Positions 41,262 through 52,827 are shown, numbered from the stretch's first letter. The stretch is 64,000 nucleotides of DNA from Vanessa cardui (GCF_905220365.1 NC_061129.1:3224803-3288802); one strand, 5' to 3'. The notes: generated by a model not told the origin, from the letters alone. Numbers and translations: made by a program.

Positions 41262-42051
41262 CCTTTTTGGTATTGCTGATATTGAAGATTTATAATTAAA
41301 TTCACACCGTATACGTTTTACTTTTATCAGTTGTTATTGTTTCTTTAAGCAGGACAAACAATACTTATTACCTTGTATCAGATGTTTTAGTTCAGCACCG
41401 GTAGCATTAAAAAGCAAATTATAATATTCGCCGTCCTCTGTACTCGAACGTTTAGGCCTTTTAAGATAGCGTGTTTAATAGTTCTTTTATTTGTTAAAAG
41501 ATATTTTAATAAATTTACATTTATATTTCATATTTAAGCGAAGCGAAACATTAATGTCATAACTAGTTATACTAATGTTATAGATGCGAAACTTAGTCAC
41601 TCCGTCTTGACGTGGCGTCTTTTACTGCAAACCACTTTATTGAATCTGAATAAGTTTTGCAGCAAGCTTGAACTCCGAAGAAGGACTCTATGGGCTTCTT
41701 TTTATTCCTAAAACCTGAGAACCGACTCCCTAACAATTCCCTACAACACGAGCGGAACTGATAACTAAGTTTGTTAACGATTTATATGAAACAAAATTTG
41801 AAAAAAAATGAGAAAATTATACAGGTGCCCTAAATTTAACGCAATCATAATTATTTATGGTTCGAATGAACTATTTTGTTTAAAATATCATGTTTGTGGG
41901 ATATTGTAAGTATTAAAGGAATCAATTTCATATCTAAGAATAAAATAAATGATAAAAAATATTTTAAAATGTATTAACATTTGTTTATATGTATAGGTAC
42001 CCAACACGCATCTTATTTTAAATTACGTACCCTATTTCGAGGATTGTTGTC
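41262..42051. other. Spacer with conserved block and LINE empty site
   Basis: Conserved block at 41586-41755 (-). ATATTGTAAGTATTAAAGG at 41901-41919 is the unoccupied version of the LINE insertion at 27738. Confidence 0.75.
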
Positions 42052-42169
42052 GCCAACGTCCATACCACGTTGAATACACCGGTTCTCGTCCGATCACCGA
42101 AGTTAAGCAACGTCGGGCGCGTTCAGTACTTGGATGGGTGACCGCCTGGGAACACCGCGTGTCGTTGGC
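42052..42169 (+). rRNA. 5S ribosomal RNA, copy 17
   Basis: Exact consensus, T at 111, TTTTT follows. Confidence 0.96.
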
Positions 42170-42349
42170 TTTTTGCTATGACTTATTCAAAATTAATATC
42201 ACATCTGTGTTCGCTACTTATAGCGATTAAGTTCTTCTCTTTTTATGTTACGAAACAATAATTGCTAAGTATTATTAACAATTATTAATTACTATGTGTG
42301 AAACAATTAAGTTCGAATTGTTAGTATTCCATTCTTACTATAATATCTA

Positions 42350-42955
42350 CTTAGCTACCGGGTTACATTGCAATGATTGTTCAAAATTTTAATTTGATTT
42401 AAAAACACAATATTATTAAAATTATCACTGATTTTATCAAAGTGCTCAATGTTACTGTGAATATTCACAATATTGTTGTAAATATACTGTAACGCAACAA
42501 TGAGTATTCCTACTTTGTTAAAAACATCTCGAATACAGTCTCTAGCTCCAAAATTATAAATAGTCCGGATTGTTCTCATTTGTAAAATAAAGACAGATTC
42601 AACTCCACTGAAGTTTGGAATCCAATTCTAATCCTAAGAACACCGTAGTATCGGCTACTTCAAGATGGTCACAGTTTAAAGATATATCATAATTTTTCTT
42701 TCTAACATTGGGTAGGTTAAAAACTACATATTTTGTTTCTACCAATCATGTATCCGTGATAATTGGCCATTAACATTCAATTTCCGTCAGTTTTTTTTTC
42801 TGTCAACCTTAAAAACCAGTGAAGTATCGTCAGACTACACAAACAACACAAACAACACTATATCACAAATACCTTTAATATAGAAAGGAAGATCATTTAT
42901 ATATACTAGAAATAGAAAGGTATATAAGAAAAATAGAACCTTGTGGAACCCCCTA
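42350..42955 (-). pseudogene. LINE reverse transcriptase remnant
   Basis: Near copy of 31540-32095, with a 74-codon open stretch (42355-42579) resembling the RT C-terminal region (NFGARDCIRDVFNKVGIL). Degenerate elsewhere. Confidence 0.65.
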
Positions 42956-43009
42956 TTTTTAACGAAGATCCAGAAGACTTTATTTCATTACTGAAAACTT
43001 GTATAGCAA

Positions 43010-43032
43010 ATATATATATATATATATATATA
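43010..43032. repeat. (TA)n microsatellite
   Basis: The TA tract is followed at once by CTACCACCACCACC, the sequence found after 35006. It marks where the 2.8-kb segment 32183-35006 is absent. Confidence 0.9.
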
Positions 43033-43832
43033 CTACCACCACCACCTTATAGCCACTTGCTATAAACTGATAGTCATAGTACTGTTTTTTATATATACAT
43101 TTTCAATATAATGTATGTGGGATATTATAAACAATAGAGGAATTAATGTCATATCTCAGAGTAAAAACAATGATAAGAATTATTTTAAAAAGTGTACTCT
43201 ATGAGTATTCAACACGAATCTTATTTTGAATTAATTAAATTGACACCGTGCATTTGTTACTTTTATGGGTTGTTTATTTATTTAAGCTCGACAATCAATA
43301 CTGTCAGAATAATTATTAGTTAATTTGTTTTTCAAGTCTTTCCATCTCATGATTCATGAAAAACTCTTCTCTTTGATCATACTTGTGTTTTCTAAAGTAA
43401 AATCCCCTTTTGTTTGAGTATTAATGTGAGACTGGTACCTTTTTTTATAATAAAAACCGTTAATTAATTTGGTCAACTTTTAACAGCTACAATCTTATAA
43501 CCGTGCCCTAATCATCACTAGGGCACATTTATAACTTTTTCATTTGAAAAATCTTCTAAGAATTCATCTCTGACATTACAACGTAGTTAGGGATGGTTTT
43601 ATTCATCATAATTCAGATCACATGACAATATAATTACTATTACCTTTAAACTGTTTGACAAAGTTACTTTTGTATTGGAATAAACCATTAAACGCCATCT
43701 AGTGTCCTATACAGACGACACGCTAAATAAACAGATGTCGCTTTGCCAAAATTCGACAGTTCTACTTCGCGATGGTAATACGATTAAATGAAGATATAAC
43801 AGTATAACTATGTTTCGTCTTTAAAGGACGAT
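43033..43832. other. 5S/U5 spacer
   Basis: Near copy of 35007-35811. The PSE-like block (43755-43775) lies at -78 to -58 owing to a small insertion near 43800 (AGTATAAC). Confidence 0.65.
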
Positions 43833-43944
43833 ATCTCTGGTTTCCCTTCAAAACGTATAAATCTTTCGCCTTTTACTAAAGATTTCCGTGGAGGGGAACA
43901 CTCAAATGAATCTTAGATATCATGATAGTCCTACTTCGGAAGGA
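43833..43944 (+). pseudogene. U5 snRNA copy with destroyed Sm site
   Basis: Loop I is intact, but the Sm region reads ATATCATGATAG, lacking the U-run needed to bind Sm proteins. GAATCTTAG and a mismatched hairpin (CTTCGGAAGG) add to this, and the promoter spacing is about 8 bp longer. Probably not functional although 112 nt long. Confidence 0.82.
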
Positions 43945-44056
43945 TTACTAAAGGTTAATATTTAATTCGAAAATGGTAAGATTTTTTTGAATCGAAGATC
44001 GTAACTCAGTAAAGAAGACAATTAATTACACTATGAAAACAATTACACCAGAAAAT

Positions 44057-44340
44057 CAGGGCTGGATTTAGGGAAGGCCAACCGGGGCAACTTCCCTAGG
44101 GCCTCCACATGAGTGGGGCAATGGATTTCAGCGACTTAACAAATACCTAGTTATAGTCAAATTATAATAATGTTAGTACTTACTAGTTTAAAAGTTACCG
44201 GTACAAGAACATAAATCATAGCTTATTAATTGAAATAAAAAAAAACCTAAACCTGAACCATAATATATTTATTAGGGTCTCCACGCTCCTGTAGTTCTAG
44301 GGCCTACCCCAGGGCCTCTAGATATGTAAATCCGGCTCTG
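44057..44340. mobile_element. Non-autonomous hAT-like element (MITE)
   Basis: 284 bp, ends CAGGGCTGGATTTA … TAAATCCGGCTCTG, with better preserved 5' terminus than the copy at 36037. Flanks CAGAAAAT and TAGAAAAT. Same locus in the duplicated block, so not an independent insertion. Confidence 0.68.
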
Positions 44341-44538
44341 TAGAAAATATAAGTTTATCAACTATGCAATTACGTAAGAATGGTAAGTAGTAAAAATTCG
44401 AACCTAATTTCACACAAATAAATTAATAATTAATAATACTTAGCAATTATTGTTTCGTAACATAAAAAGAGAAGAACTTAATCTCTATAAGTAGTGCACA
44501 CAGACGTGATATTAATTTTTAATAAGTGATAGCAAAAA

Positions 44539-44656
44539 GCCAACGGCACGCGGTGTTCCCAGGCGGTCACCCATCCAAGTACTGAACGCGCCCGACGTTG
44601 CTTAACTTCGGTGATCGGACGAGAACCGGTGTATTCAACGTGGTATGGACGTTGGC
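44539..44656 (-). rRNA. 5S ribosomal RNA, copy 18
   Basis: Exact consensus, C at 111, T5 terminator. Confidence 0.96.
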
Positions 44657-45657
44657 GAATGCAATGTCTTATTTGAAGTTCAGTTTTAAAATATGTGTCA
44701 TTTTCAATAAAAGAAATAATTTTCGTATTTCCACAAAATTTTGTATGGTCACCGCACACAAAAAAGTATAGATGAATAAGCAAAATACTAAAACTATACA
44801 ATTTCATTATATTGTTAATTTATCGAAATTGAGTTTACCTGTTTCAATCTTGCATGAGTAGGACTTTTAAAATAAATGGATCGTGGTCCTCTTTAAAAAA
44901 CTATACGAAAATATAAAAGATTTATACGTTTTGAAGGTTAACTGGAGATATTAATAATTGTTAACTCAGCTTATGCTTTGAATTGAAAATCTTATCATCG
45001 CGATGTAAGGAAACAATATGTAACGCGAAATCTGCTGCAACTTGTATGGGCACAATGAAGACCTCTATGCAATATCTTATGTAAGGCTCCAAGTACAGCT
45101 AGAGTAAGAAAACCTTCGTTAGTTTTCAAATTATTTTCTTTATCAAGTCGCAAACTCTTAGTACCTTTTGAAACTATAGCACTTAACTGACAAATGAATA
45201 TAAAATTAAACTTACATGATACACGACGAGATCTAAATTATAGGGAATGTAGTTGTTATTAGGAAATGAGAAAATTATTCAGGTTCCCTAAATTTAACTG
45301 CACTCACAATTATTGATGGTAACAATGTACTGCTTTATTTCCAACATCATGTATGTGGATCACTCAACACTTATAGCATTTCAAATTACGTAGCTTATTG
45401 GTGTATTCGATTTATTTCGGTTCGTATAGACATTTCAGAAGGCACAGTAGGAGAAGTCAAACTTAGGTAGGTTATACATTTTATTCGATTTGCTTACAAT
45501 ATAATTAAATGTTTTTGTTTCATTATTACGCTTAATTATCACTTCTGATTTTTTATGTACGGTGACTGTAAATAATTTTTTTATGGGAATTTAAACTGAC
45601 TTTCATATATCGAAAATGAAACATTTTAAAGTCTATATTAAATATGACGGAGCAATC
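44657..45657. other. Spacer between divergent 5S genes, reference orientation
   Basis: The left part matches 4176-4330 next to 5S copy 4. Contains the relic at 44858-44949 and GGTTCCCTAAATTT near 45285. Reverse complement of 36635-37636. Confidence 0.7.
44858..44949 (-). pseudogene. Decayed U5-like relic (type 2)
   Basis: Inverted copy of 37342-37434. Loop I and Sm site absent. Confidence 0.62.
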
Positions 45658-45775
45658 GCCAACGTCCATACCACGTTGAATACACCGGTTCTCGTCCGAT
45701 CACCGAAGTTAAGCAACGTCGGGCGCGTTCAGTACTTGGATGGGTGACCGCCTGGGAACACCGCGTGTTGTTGGC
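45658..45775 (+). rRNA. 5S ribosomal RNA, copy 19
   Basis: Full length with C112T, T at 111, changing a helix I pair to G-U. T4 terminator preceded by C. Confidence 0.93.
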
Positions 45776-46367
45776 CTTTTGCTATTGCTGATATCTAATA
45801 TTTATAAGTAAATTTACACACAAATAAAGATTTTTATCTACGATCAGAATTATTAGTTTATTTGTATTTAATAAATGGGTTGGAGCCGTGACTATGATAT
45901 CTAATGATTTGTGATTAGGTAGATAGAGAAGGGTTCTTTGAGCACATCAGTTTACTTTTTTCAAGTAGAAACCCCAATTTATTTCAAGCTGTATTATGAA
46001 GCTCCATCTAATTAACACAGTTTGTTATTTCGCTCTGACAATTGCAACCTCAGTTGATTAGGGCACTTTTATAATTTTCTTATTTTATAAATTTCTAACG
46101 ATTCCTCTCTAACATAACAGCGTCCCTATTGATGGTCGCATTCATGCTTATCCAAATCCAATCACAATATAATTCTGGCTCGAGATATTTAAAGCGATCC
46201 ATTTAATATTTGTTTACATCAAATGAAACCGCTAACGCCATCTAGCGTCTGTTTTGTATCATAAGCGTCGCAGATAGATGTCGCTTAGCGAAAATTCAAC
46301 AGTTCTAAATCGCGAGGGTGAAATCACCAAATGAAAATATAATTTCGTTTTGTGTTCAATAGGTGAC
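45776..46367. other. 5S-to-U5 spacer
   Basis: Motif ATTAGGGCACTTTTATAAT near 46058, CGCCATCTAGCGTC near 46236, PSE-like block 46298-46319. No other gene. Confidence 0.65.
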
Positions 46368-46480
46368 ATCTCTGGTTTCCCTTCAAAACGTATAAATCTT
46401 TCGCCTTTTACTAAAGATTTCCGTGGAGGGGAACACTCAAATGAGCCTAAGACATTTTTGAATGTCCTACTACCGTAGGA
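46368..46480 (+). ncRNA. U5 spliceosomal snRNA, copy 7
   Basis: Complete, with a distinct 3' part: GAGCCTAAGACATTTTTGAA and hairpin TCCTAC-TACC-GTAGGA, still paired. Loop I invariant. The most divergent intact 3' end, shared in part with the fragment at 22103. Confidence 0.9.
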
Positions 46481-47463
46481 TTTATTATACTTAATATAAT
46501 ATCTATAAAGATTTTTATGTTTTGTAATAATGTGGACTTGTAATAATTTCTATTGTGTATTGTAACAAAATACATAACCCAAGAACTGTTAGTAGTATAC
46601 AATATAGCAAATCCCATGAAATATGTTTATCTAAGATGCAGCTTTAGATCTCCTTCAATATGATTAGACTTTATGTAAATAATCATGCTACACGTGTCGG
46701 CCCTATTGAAATATAGTCAAACATATCTGTGAGTCTTTATTGTAAAAATTGCATGGTAATGTTTATAGGTAACGTTTCAATCGGCTTATGCTAACTATTT
46801 GTTGTGGTTGCCAACCGTTATGGGGACAAGCAACTTAGTTGTTTAGGGCACTTTCATAATTTGTTCTTTTCAGGCTTATAATTGTAAGAGTTGTATTTTT
46901 TATGAAGTAAGATCTCTATTTTTTCGATGTCTGTTTCATTGGTTTTTGTGTGGTGATTTTACATACTATATTAAAAGTTGTTTGGAAAAGCACATATTAG
47001 TCAAGGTTAAATCACATGTAGCATTTACCATAGTTAGTCTACATGATAGTCGACTCGTCGTGACCAATTTATTTTTAATAATTGCAAAACGTTTTGATTT
47101 TGTTTTAATATTAAGTAAAATTGTAAATATTATTTTTACAAATATATAGTATAATTAAAAAGATCTATAAACATGAATGTAAGACATATCTGAATGATTA
47201 GTACAACAATGAGAGCGGTTAAAAGTTATTTTGAAAAATCCAGAGCGCCTTGTTATTTTTAGAATTACACATAATGATGTCTGCTTTAATATTTTTGTTC
47301 GAACTTATAATAGGTAACCTATAAATATAAAGTTTATTTCTATGAAATACTTTTATGTAGGGTGAGCATAAAAATAATATTTTGTGGGACTTAAGATTTA
47401 ATTTAAGAATTCGTATGTAAATCAAGTTTGTTTTACTTGTACATTAAATATGATAAAACTATC
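46481..47463. other. Spacer, 'CAACCGTTATGG / TGCTCACCCTAC' module
   Basis: Close relative of 22178-23190 running into 5S. The TTTTTAATAATTGC site near 47075 is uninterrupted. Confidence 0.65.
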
Positions 47464-47581
47464 GCCAACGTCCATACCACGTTGAATACACCGGTTCTCG
47501 TCCGATCACCGAAGTTAAGCAACGTCGGGCGCGTTCAGTACTTGGATGGGTGACCGCCTGGGAACACCGCGTGTCGTTGGC
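47464..47581 (+). rRNA. 5S ribosomal RNA, copy 20
   Basis: Exact consensus, T at 111, TTTTT follows. Confidence 0.96.
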
Positions 47582-47934
47582 TTTTTGCTATTACTCAGTC
47601 AAATTTAATATCACATCTCTGTGCTCTACTTATTATATCGATTAAGTTGCGAAACAATCCTCTATATCTATTTTTAAATAATGTTTATTTAACAATTAGG
47701 TCCGAATCGTTACTTCTCCATTCTTACTAAAATATCTAATTAGCTTCCGGGTTGCAATTCAATGATTCTTCAATATTTTTATTGGATTAAAACACAATAT
47801 AATTAGTAGTTAGGAAGTTTCATAGTAGAAAAACTTATATTTACTGGTGTAAATCTTTTGATAGCGCGATCGTTCTTAAAGAGTTATAATATTCGACTTA
47901 AAAACTTATTACATTGGTATTAAATGTTTATTAA
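47582..47934. other. 5S-to-U5 spacer (tail-to-tail)
   Basis: TAGCTTCCGGGTTGC block near 47741; AT-rich. Confidence 0.6.
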
Positions 47935-48047
47935 TCCTACCGAGGTAGGACTGTCAAAAATATCTAAGACTCATTTGAGTGTTCCCCTCCACGGAAATCT
48001 TTAGTAAAAGGCGAAAGATTTATACGTTCTGAACGGAAACCAGAGAA
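47935..48047 (-). ncRNA. U5 spliceosomal snRNA, copy 8
   Basis: Loop I, Sm-like site and hairpin TCCTAC-CTCG-GTAGGA intact. Changes near the 5' stem (CGTTCAGAACG in the first third and TTTCTCTGG at the start). Promoter at 48097-48117. Status uncertain. Confidence 0.87.
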
Positions 48048-48622
48048 ACCATTCTCTTAACACCAAACGTAATTATATTTTCATTTGATGATACCACCAT
48101 CGCGATGTAGAACTGTTGAATTTTCGCTAAGTGACATCTATCTGCCGCGCTTAAGATACGATACGGACGCCAGATGGCGTTAGCGGTTTTATTTAATAAT
48201 TTGTAAAAAAATATTAAGTGGATAGCTTTAAATATTTCGAGCAAGAGCTGTATTGTGATAAGATTCGGATAATCATGGATGCGACTATCGATAGCGATGT
48301 TGTTATGTAAGAGAGGAATTGTTAGAAATTTATAAAATAAGAAAATTATGAATGTGCCCTAAGCAACTAAATTTGTAATTGTTAACAGTTGAGCAAATAA
48401 TAAACTGTGTTTAATTAGATGGAGCTGCATATTACAGCTCGAAATAAATTAAGATTTTACTTAAAAAAAGTATACAGACATGCTTAAAGAACCCTTCTAT
48501 CTATTCACAAATTATTAGATTATTTATTAAATACAAATTTACAAATAATTCTGATCATAGATTAAAAGTTTTGTTTGTTTGTGAATTTACTTATAAATAT
48601 TAGATGTCAGCAATAGCAAAAG
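48048..48622. other. Spacer, U5 promoter and 5S-downstream module
   Basis: Contains the sequence CAGACATGCTTAAAGAACCC (48477-48496) in what appears to be its original context; the fused version is at 6901. Confidence 0.62.
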
Positions 48623-48631
48623 GCCAACGAC
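48623..48631 (-). pseudogene. Nine-base 5S 3' end remnant
   Basis: GCCAACGAC preceded by the usual CAGCAATAGCAAAAG 5S-downstream flank, then unrelated sequence. The flank identity, not the nine bases, supports the call. Confidence 0.7.
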
Positions 48632-49035
48632 GACGGAGTATATCCTTTCTAATAAATAAAGAATCATAAAAATTCACCAGAACTGGATTAAATTAAAATG
48701 GGACCCCACGGGAAGCACTAGCTTTCAAACAAAAAAAAAATTATCAAAATCGGTCCACCCAGTAAAATGTTATGAGGTATAAAATGTTAACTAAAAAAAA
48801 TCAAAATGTTTTATTGGGGAACACTTTGAGCCATAAAATTGTAAGTAAATAGGAAATAATTTAAAAACTGATATCTATGTTAGTAGGTATACAACAATTA
48901 ATAATTTAAAACTAAAAAGGACGTTGTCCTCTGTGCCATTTGGCTGATCAGCGGACAGTCTCCGCTGTTGGCAATTTCGCTCAGTACACTGTGGCTGCTG
49001 CCACGCACTTTGTTGAGCAAATATATATATATATA
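48632..49035. mobile_element. Transposon-derived insertion replacing a 5S gene
   Basis: AAATCGGTCCACCCAGTAAAA and GACCCCACGGGAAGCACTAG are typical of a common lepidopteran element end. 48900-49015 is GC-richer and unrecognised. It ends in a short TA run (49018-49036). Family not assigned. Confidence 0.5.
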
Positions 49036-50304
49036 TAGTTGCTATAATATATAGGTACCCAACACGCATCTAATTTTAAATTACGTACCCTATTTCGAGA
49101 AATATCCTTTGAACACAAAACGTAATTATATTTTCATTAGATGATACCACCATCGCGATGTAGAACTCTTGAATTTTCGCTAAGTGACATCTATCTGCGG
49201 CGCTTAAGATACGATACGGACGCCAGATGGCGTTAGCGGTTTCATTTAATAATTTGTAAAAAAATATTAAGTGGATAGCTTTAAATATTTCGAGCAAGAG
49301 CTATATTGTGATAAGATTCGGATAATCATGGATGCGACTATCGATAGAGATGTTGTTATGTAAGAGAGGAATCGTTAGAAATATATAAAATAAGAAAATT
49401 ATAAATGTGCCCTAATCATCTGAGTTTGTAATTGTTAAAAGTTGAGCAAAATATTAAACTCTCTTGATTAGATGGAGCAAATTAATACATAGTTTTTTCA
49501 GTCGCAAGACGCTTCGCCGTTCGCACCGCGCGAATATTCGCGCCAACGGTGAATCGACAACTCGACGCTTCGCACGGCACCGTATGGAGACCGCAAGCAG
49601 TGGCGTTCGCCGCCGCGACCAATAAGGACTTCAGACGGCAAAAAATGCCTTTATCGAAATTTTCTCGCTATTGCTTAGAAAATAATCGTCTTTTGTTACA
49701 AATAGAAATTCATAGAAAATTTATCATATCGATAAAATTATGAATGTGCCCTAAAGTTAAGTAGGGCTCGGGCATAAGGTTGTAAGAGTTAAAAGTTCAC
49801 CAAATAAATTTAGCTGTTTTTATTCTGTAATAAAAGGTACCAGTGTCACATATTGAAACACCCAAATAAATGGAGTTTTTAATTTAATTGACACAAATAT
49901 ACACAATGAGAAGAGTTTTTCATGAATCATGACATGGAGACTTTTAAATACTAACTAATAATTCTGATAGTAGATAACAAGGATTGATTATCATACTAAA
50001 AGAAACATCAGAATCGATAAAAGTCGCAAAGACATTGTTTAATTTTAATTATAAATATTCGATATTAACAGTAATGATTATGTAGATAGATAGAATAGAA
50101 CATAGTAATGATTGCTTTAATATTTTAATATTTCTGTTCAAACATATAATAGACAACCTGTAAATATTAAGTTTATTTCTCTATAATATTTTTATGTAGG
50201 GTGAGCATAAAAATTAAGTTTTTTTTGGAAATTAGGATTTATTTCAATAATTCGTATGTAAATAAACTTCGTTTTACTTGTACATTAAATATGACAAAGT
50301 CATC
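49036..50304. other. Spacer patchwork with orphan U5 promoter
   Basis: The 5S upstream flank (TACGTACCCTATTTCGAG to 49100) is joined to U5 5' flank; orphan promoter listed below. 49500-49640 is a GC-rich unique piece (TTCGCACCGCGCGAATATTCG). 49720-50040 is a 5S-downstream module without 5S; 50090-50300 is the TGCTCACCCTAC module. Confidence 0.6.
49149..49169 (-). promoter_or_regulatory. Orphan U5 PSE-like element
   Basis: CCATCGCGATGTAGAACTCTT on the + strand, matching the U5 promoter block, but the U5 gene that should follow near 49099 is gone and replaced by 5S upstream flank. A longer match (49110-49330) to 48050-48270 shows it is a duplicated U5 5' region. Confidence 0.75.
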
Positions 50305-50422
50305 GCCAACGTCCATACCACGTTGAATACACCGGTTCTCGTCCGATCACCGAAGTTAAGCAACGTCGGGCGCGTTCAGTACTTGGATGGGTGACCGCCT
50401 GGGAACACCGCGTGCCGTTGGC
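50305..50422 (+). rRNA. 5S ribosomal RNA, copy 21
   Basis: Exact consensus, C at 111, TTTTT follows. Inverted partner: 59347-59464. Confidence 0.96.
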
Positions 50423-51432
50423 TTTTTGCTATTGCTGATATCAAGTTTAAGCTTCCACCGTCTACTTTTTACTTCAATCGATTATTTCTGTTTCTTAAAG
50501 TAAGCCAAAAATACTCATTATCTACTATTACCATTTTTAGTTCAACACTGATAGCGTTGGAAAGCCAATTTTAATAATCGCAGTTCTTTGTATTCAATCG
50601 CTAGGGTCTGTATTTAAAGTGTGTTTCATAGTTATATTATTTTGTTCGAAGACATGTCAATTAATTCACATTTCACATTCATGCGAAGCGAAACATTAGT
50701 TTAATAACAACAATTAGTTATACTAATGCGAAACTAACTCGGTCAGTCTTGATGAGTCTCTTTCACTGCCAAACCACTGAATTGAATTTGAAAAAGTTTT
50801 GAAGCAAGCTTGAACTCCAAGGAAGGACTTCATGGTCTTCTTTTTATTCGTAAAACGTGAGGACCAGCTCCCGCACGCGAGTGCAAGTAATAAAATTAGG
50901 TTTTTATACAGTATCAATGTTAATAGTTTGTAATTAATATTTTAACCAAAGCGTTTAGAACCAGGTATCCCTTAAAAGCAAATTTCTTATGTAAGGCTCT
51001 AAGTACAATAATGCAATGGAAGCATAAATATACTGAAATTGACTATTATGAATATTTGTGGAACATAATTAATAGCAATAGTTCACAATGAAGCCTAAAC
51101 TATAGGGGACAAAGTGTGAAACGAAATGAGAATATAAAGGTGCCCTAAATATAACAGCATATTTTATTTATTATATGGGATATTTTTAGTAATATAGGAA
51201 TCAATGTCAGACTTTGAAATAATAATAATTTATTTTAAGGCATTTTAAAAAATAAACCGTACAGGTACTCAACACGTATTTTAATGTAAATTACGTACGT
51301 CACTGGTGTATTCGATTTAATTCGGTTTGTATTTCATATGGCAGCAGGCGCAATAGGAGAAACTGATTTAATCATTTTATTTACATTTTAGTTTTAGCTG
51401 TAAAATTGCTACACTATTTCGATTAAACTGTT
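50423..51432. other. Spacer with conserved block (inverted-duplication left arm)
   Basis: Conserved block at 50728-50884 (-). Motif GTGCCCTAAATATAAC near 51142. Pairs in inverted orientation with 57630-59346, except for extra sequence there. Confidence 0.68.
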
Positions 51433-51464
51433 GCCAACGTCCATACCACGTTGAATACACCGGT
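51433..51464 (+). pseudogene. 5S rRNA 5' fragment (32 nt)
   Basis: Positions 1-32 of 5S, then AATTAATTTACTTTAATATT. The same fragment and junction occur inverted at 57598-57629. Confidence 0.93.
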
Positions 51465-51614
51465 AATTAATTTACTTTAATATTTATTCAATACAAATAA
51501 ATGAAAAATGGTTACAGATAAAAATCATTGTATCAACTTAAAGAAACAATAAAATAATACATATAAGTAGTGAATACGGGTATGATATTTAATTTGACTA
51601 AGTAATAGCAAAAA

Positions 51615-51732
51615 GCCAACGACACGCGGTGTTCCCAGGCGGTCACCCATCCAAGTACTGAACGCGCCCGACGTTGCTTAACTTCGATGATCGGACGAGA
51701 ACCGGTGTATTCAACGTGGTATGGACGTTGGC
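51615..51732 (-). rRNA. 5S ribosomal RNA, copy 22
   Basis: Full length, C46T, T at 111. The downstream flank (51540-51614) contains the unoccupied target of the Helitron at 54539. Confidence 0.93.
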
Positions 51733-52827
51733 GATGGCTTTGTCTTATTTAATTTACAAGTAAAACGAAGTTTATTTACATAAGAATGATTGAAATAAGT
51801 CTTAATTTCCAAAAAAACTTTATTTTTATGCTCACCCTACACAAAAATATTACAGAGAAATAAACTTAATATTTACAGGTTGTCTATTATATGTTTGAAC
51901 ATAAATATTAAAGCAGTCATTACTATGTGAAATTCTAGAAATAGGCGCTTTGGATTTCTCATAATATCTTTTAACAGATTTAATTAACATAAGAATTAAC
52001 AACATTAAATGCTTAAATATATATATACAAATATGAACTAAAACTAGTTACTGTATAAATCTTGACCGCGTGGAATGGTGGCAAGAATGCTAGCAGCATT
52101 TCCCCGTTGAATCGCAATTCCGATCCTCTGGGCAGATAGGTCTTACCTGACTTAATATTTATCTGTCTTTTCAATTATGCTATATATTAGTAAATACACT
52201 ATTTACATCTTTACTTAATATTAAAACAAATGTAACGATTGCGCAATTATAATTTAAAAAAAAAAATCAATCGGTCACGACGTGTCGACTGTTAGGTAAA
52301 ACTAACTGTGGTAAATACTCCGTTTAATTAAACTAACTGACTGACTGACTAGAGACTAAAATATAATAAAATAAAAAATGTACGTTACGAAAAAATAAAG
52401 ATATTACTTAAAAAAATACAACTCTTAACAATTAAAACTCCGTAATGAACGAATTATGACAGTGCCCTAGACAACTAAATTACCTGTACCTAAAGCAGTT
52501 GGAAACCACGATGAATAGTTGGCAGTAGATGTTTCAAACGTTTACTAATAAACATTATGATGTAATATTCACAATATTTCAGATATTTTTTACTAGATTT
52601 CAACAGGGCACGACACTTGTAGCATGATTATTTACCCAAAGTCTAATCCAATCGAAGGAGAACTAAAGCTGTACCATATATTTACGTATTTCGTGGGATT
52701 TGCTATATTGTTCACAACTAACATTCTTTGACAATTGTCTAAATACAACACAATACATAAATACAATTATTGCAAGACCATATTACATCTTAGGGATCTT
52801 TCAATGATGTATGTTGAATATTATTAA
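51733..52827. other. Spacer, 'TGCTCACCCTAC' module, with foreign insert
   Basis: Diverged copy of the 22178-23190 module in inverted orientation. 52010-52137 is foreign to the module: GACCGCGTGGAATGGTGGC and CCCGTTGAATCGCAATTCC resemble a widespread lepidopteran repeat. GTGCCCTAGACAACTAAAT lies near 52462. Confidence 0.6.
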
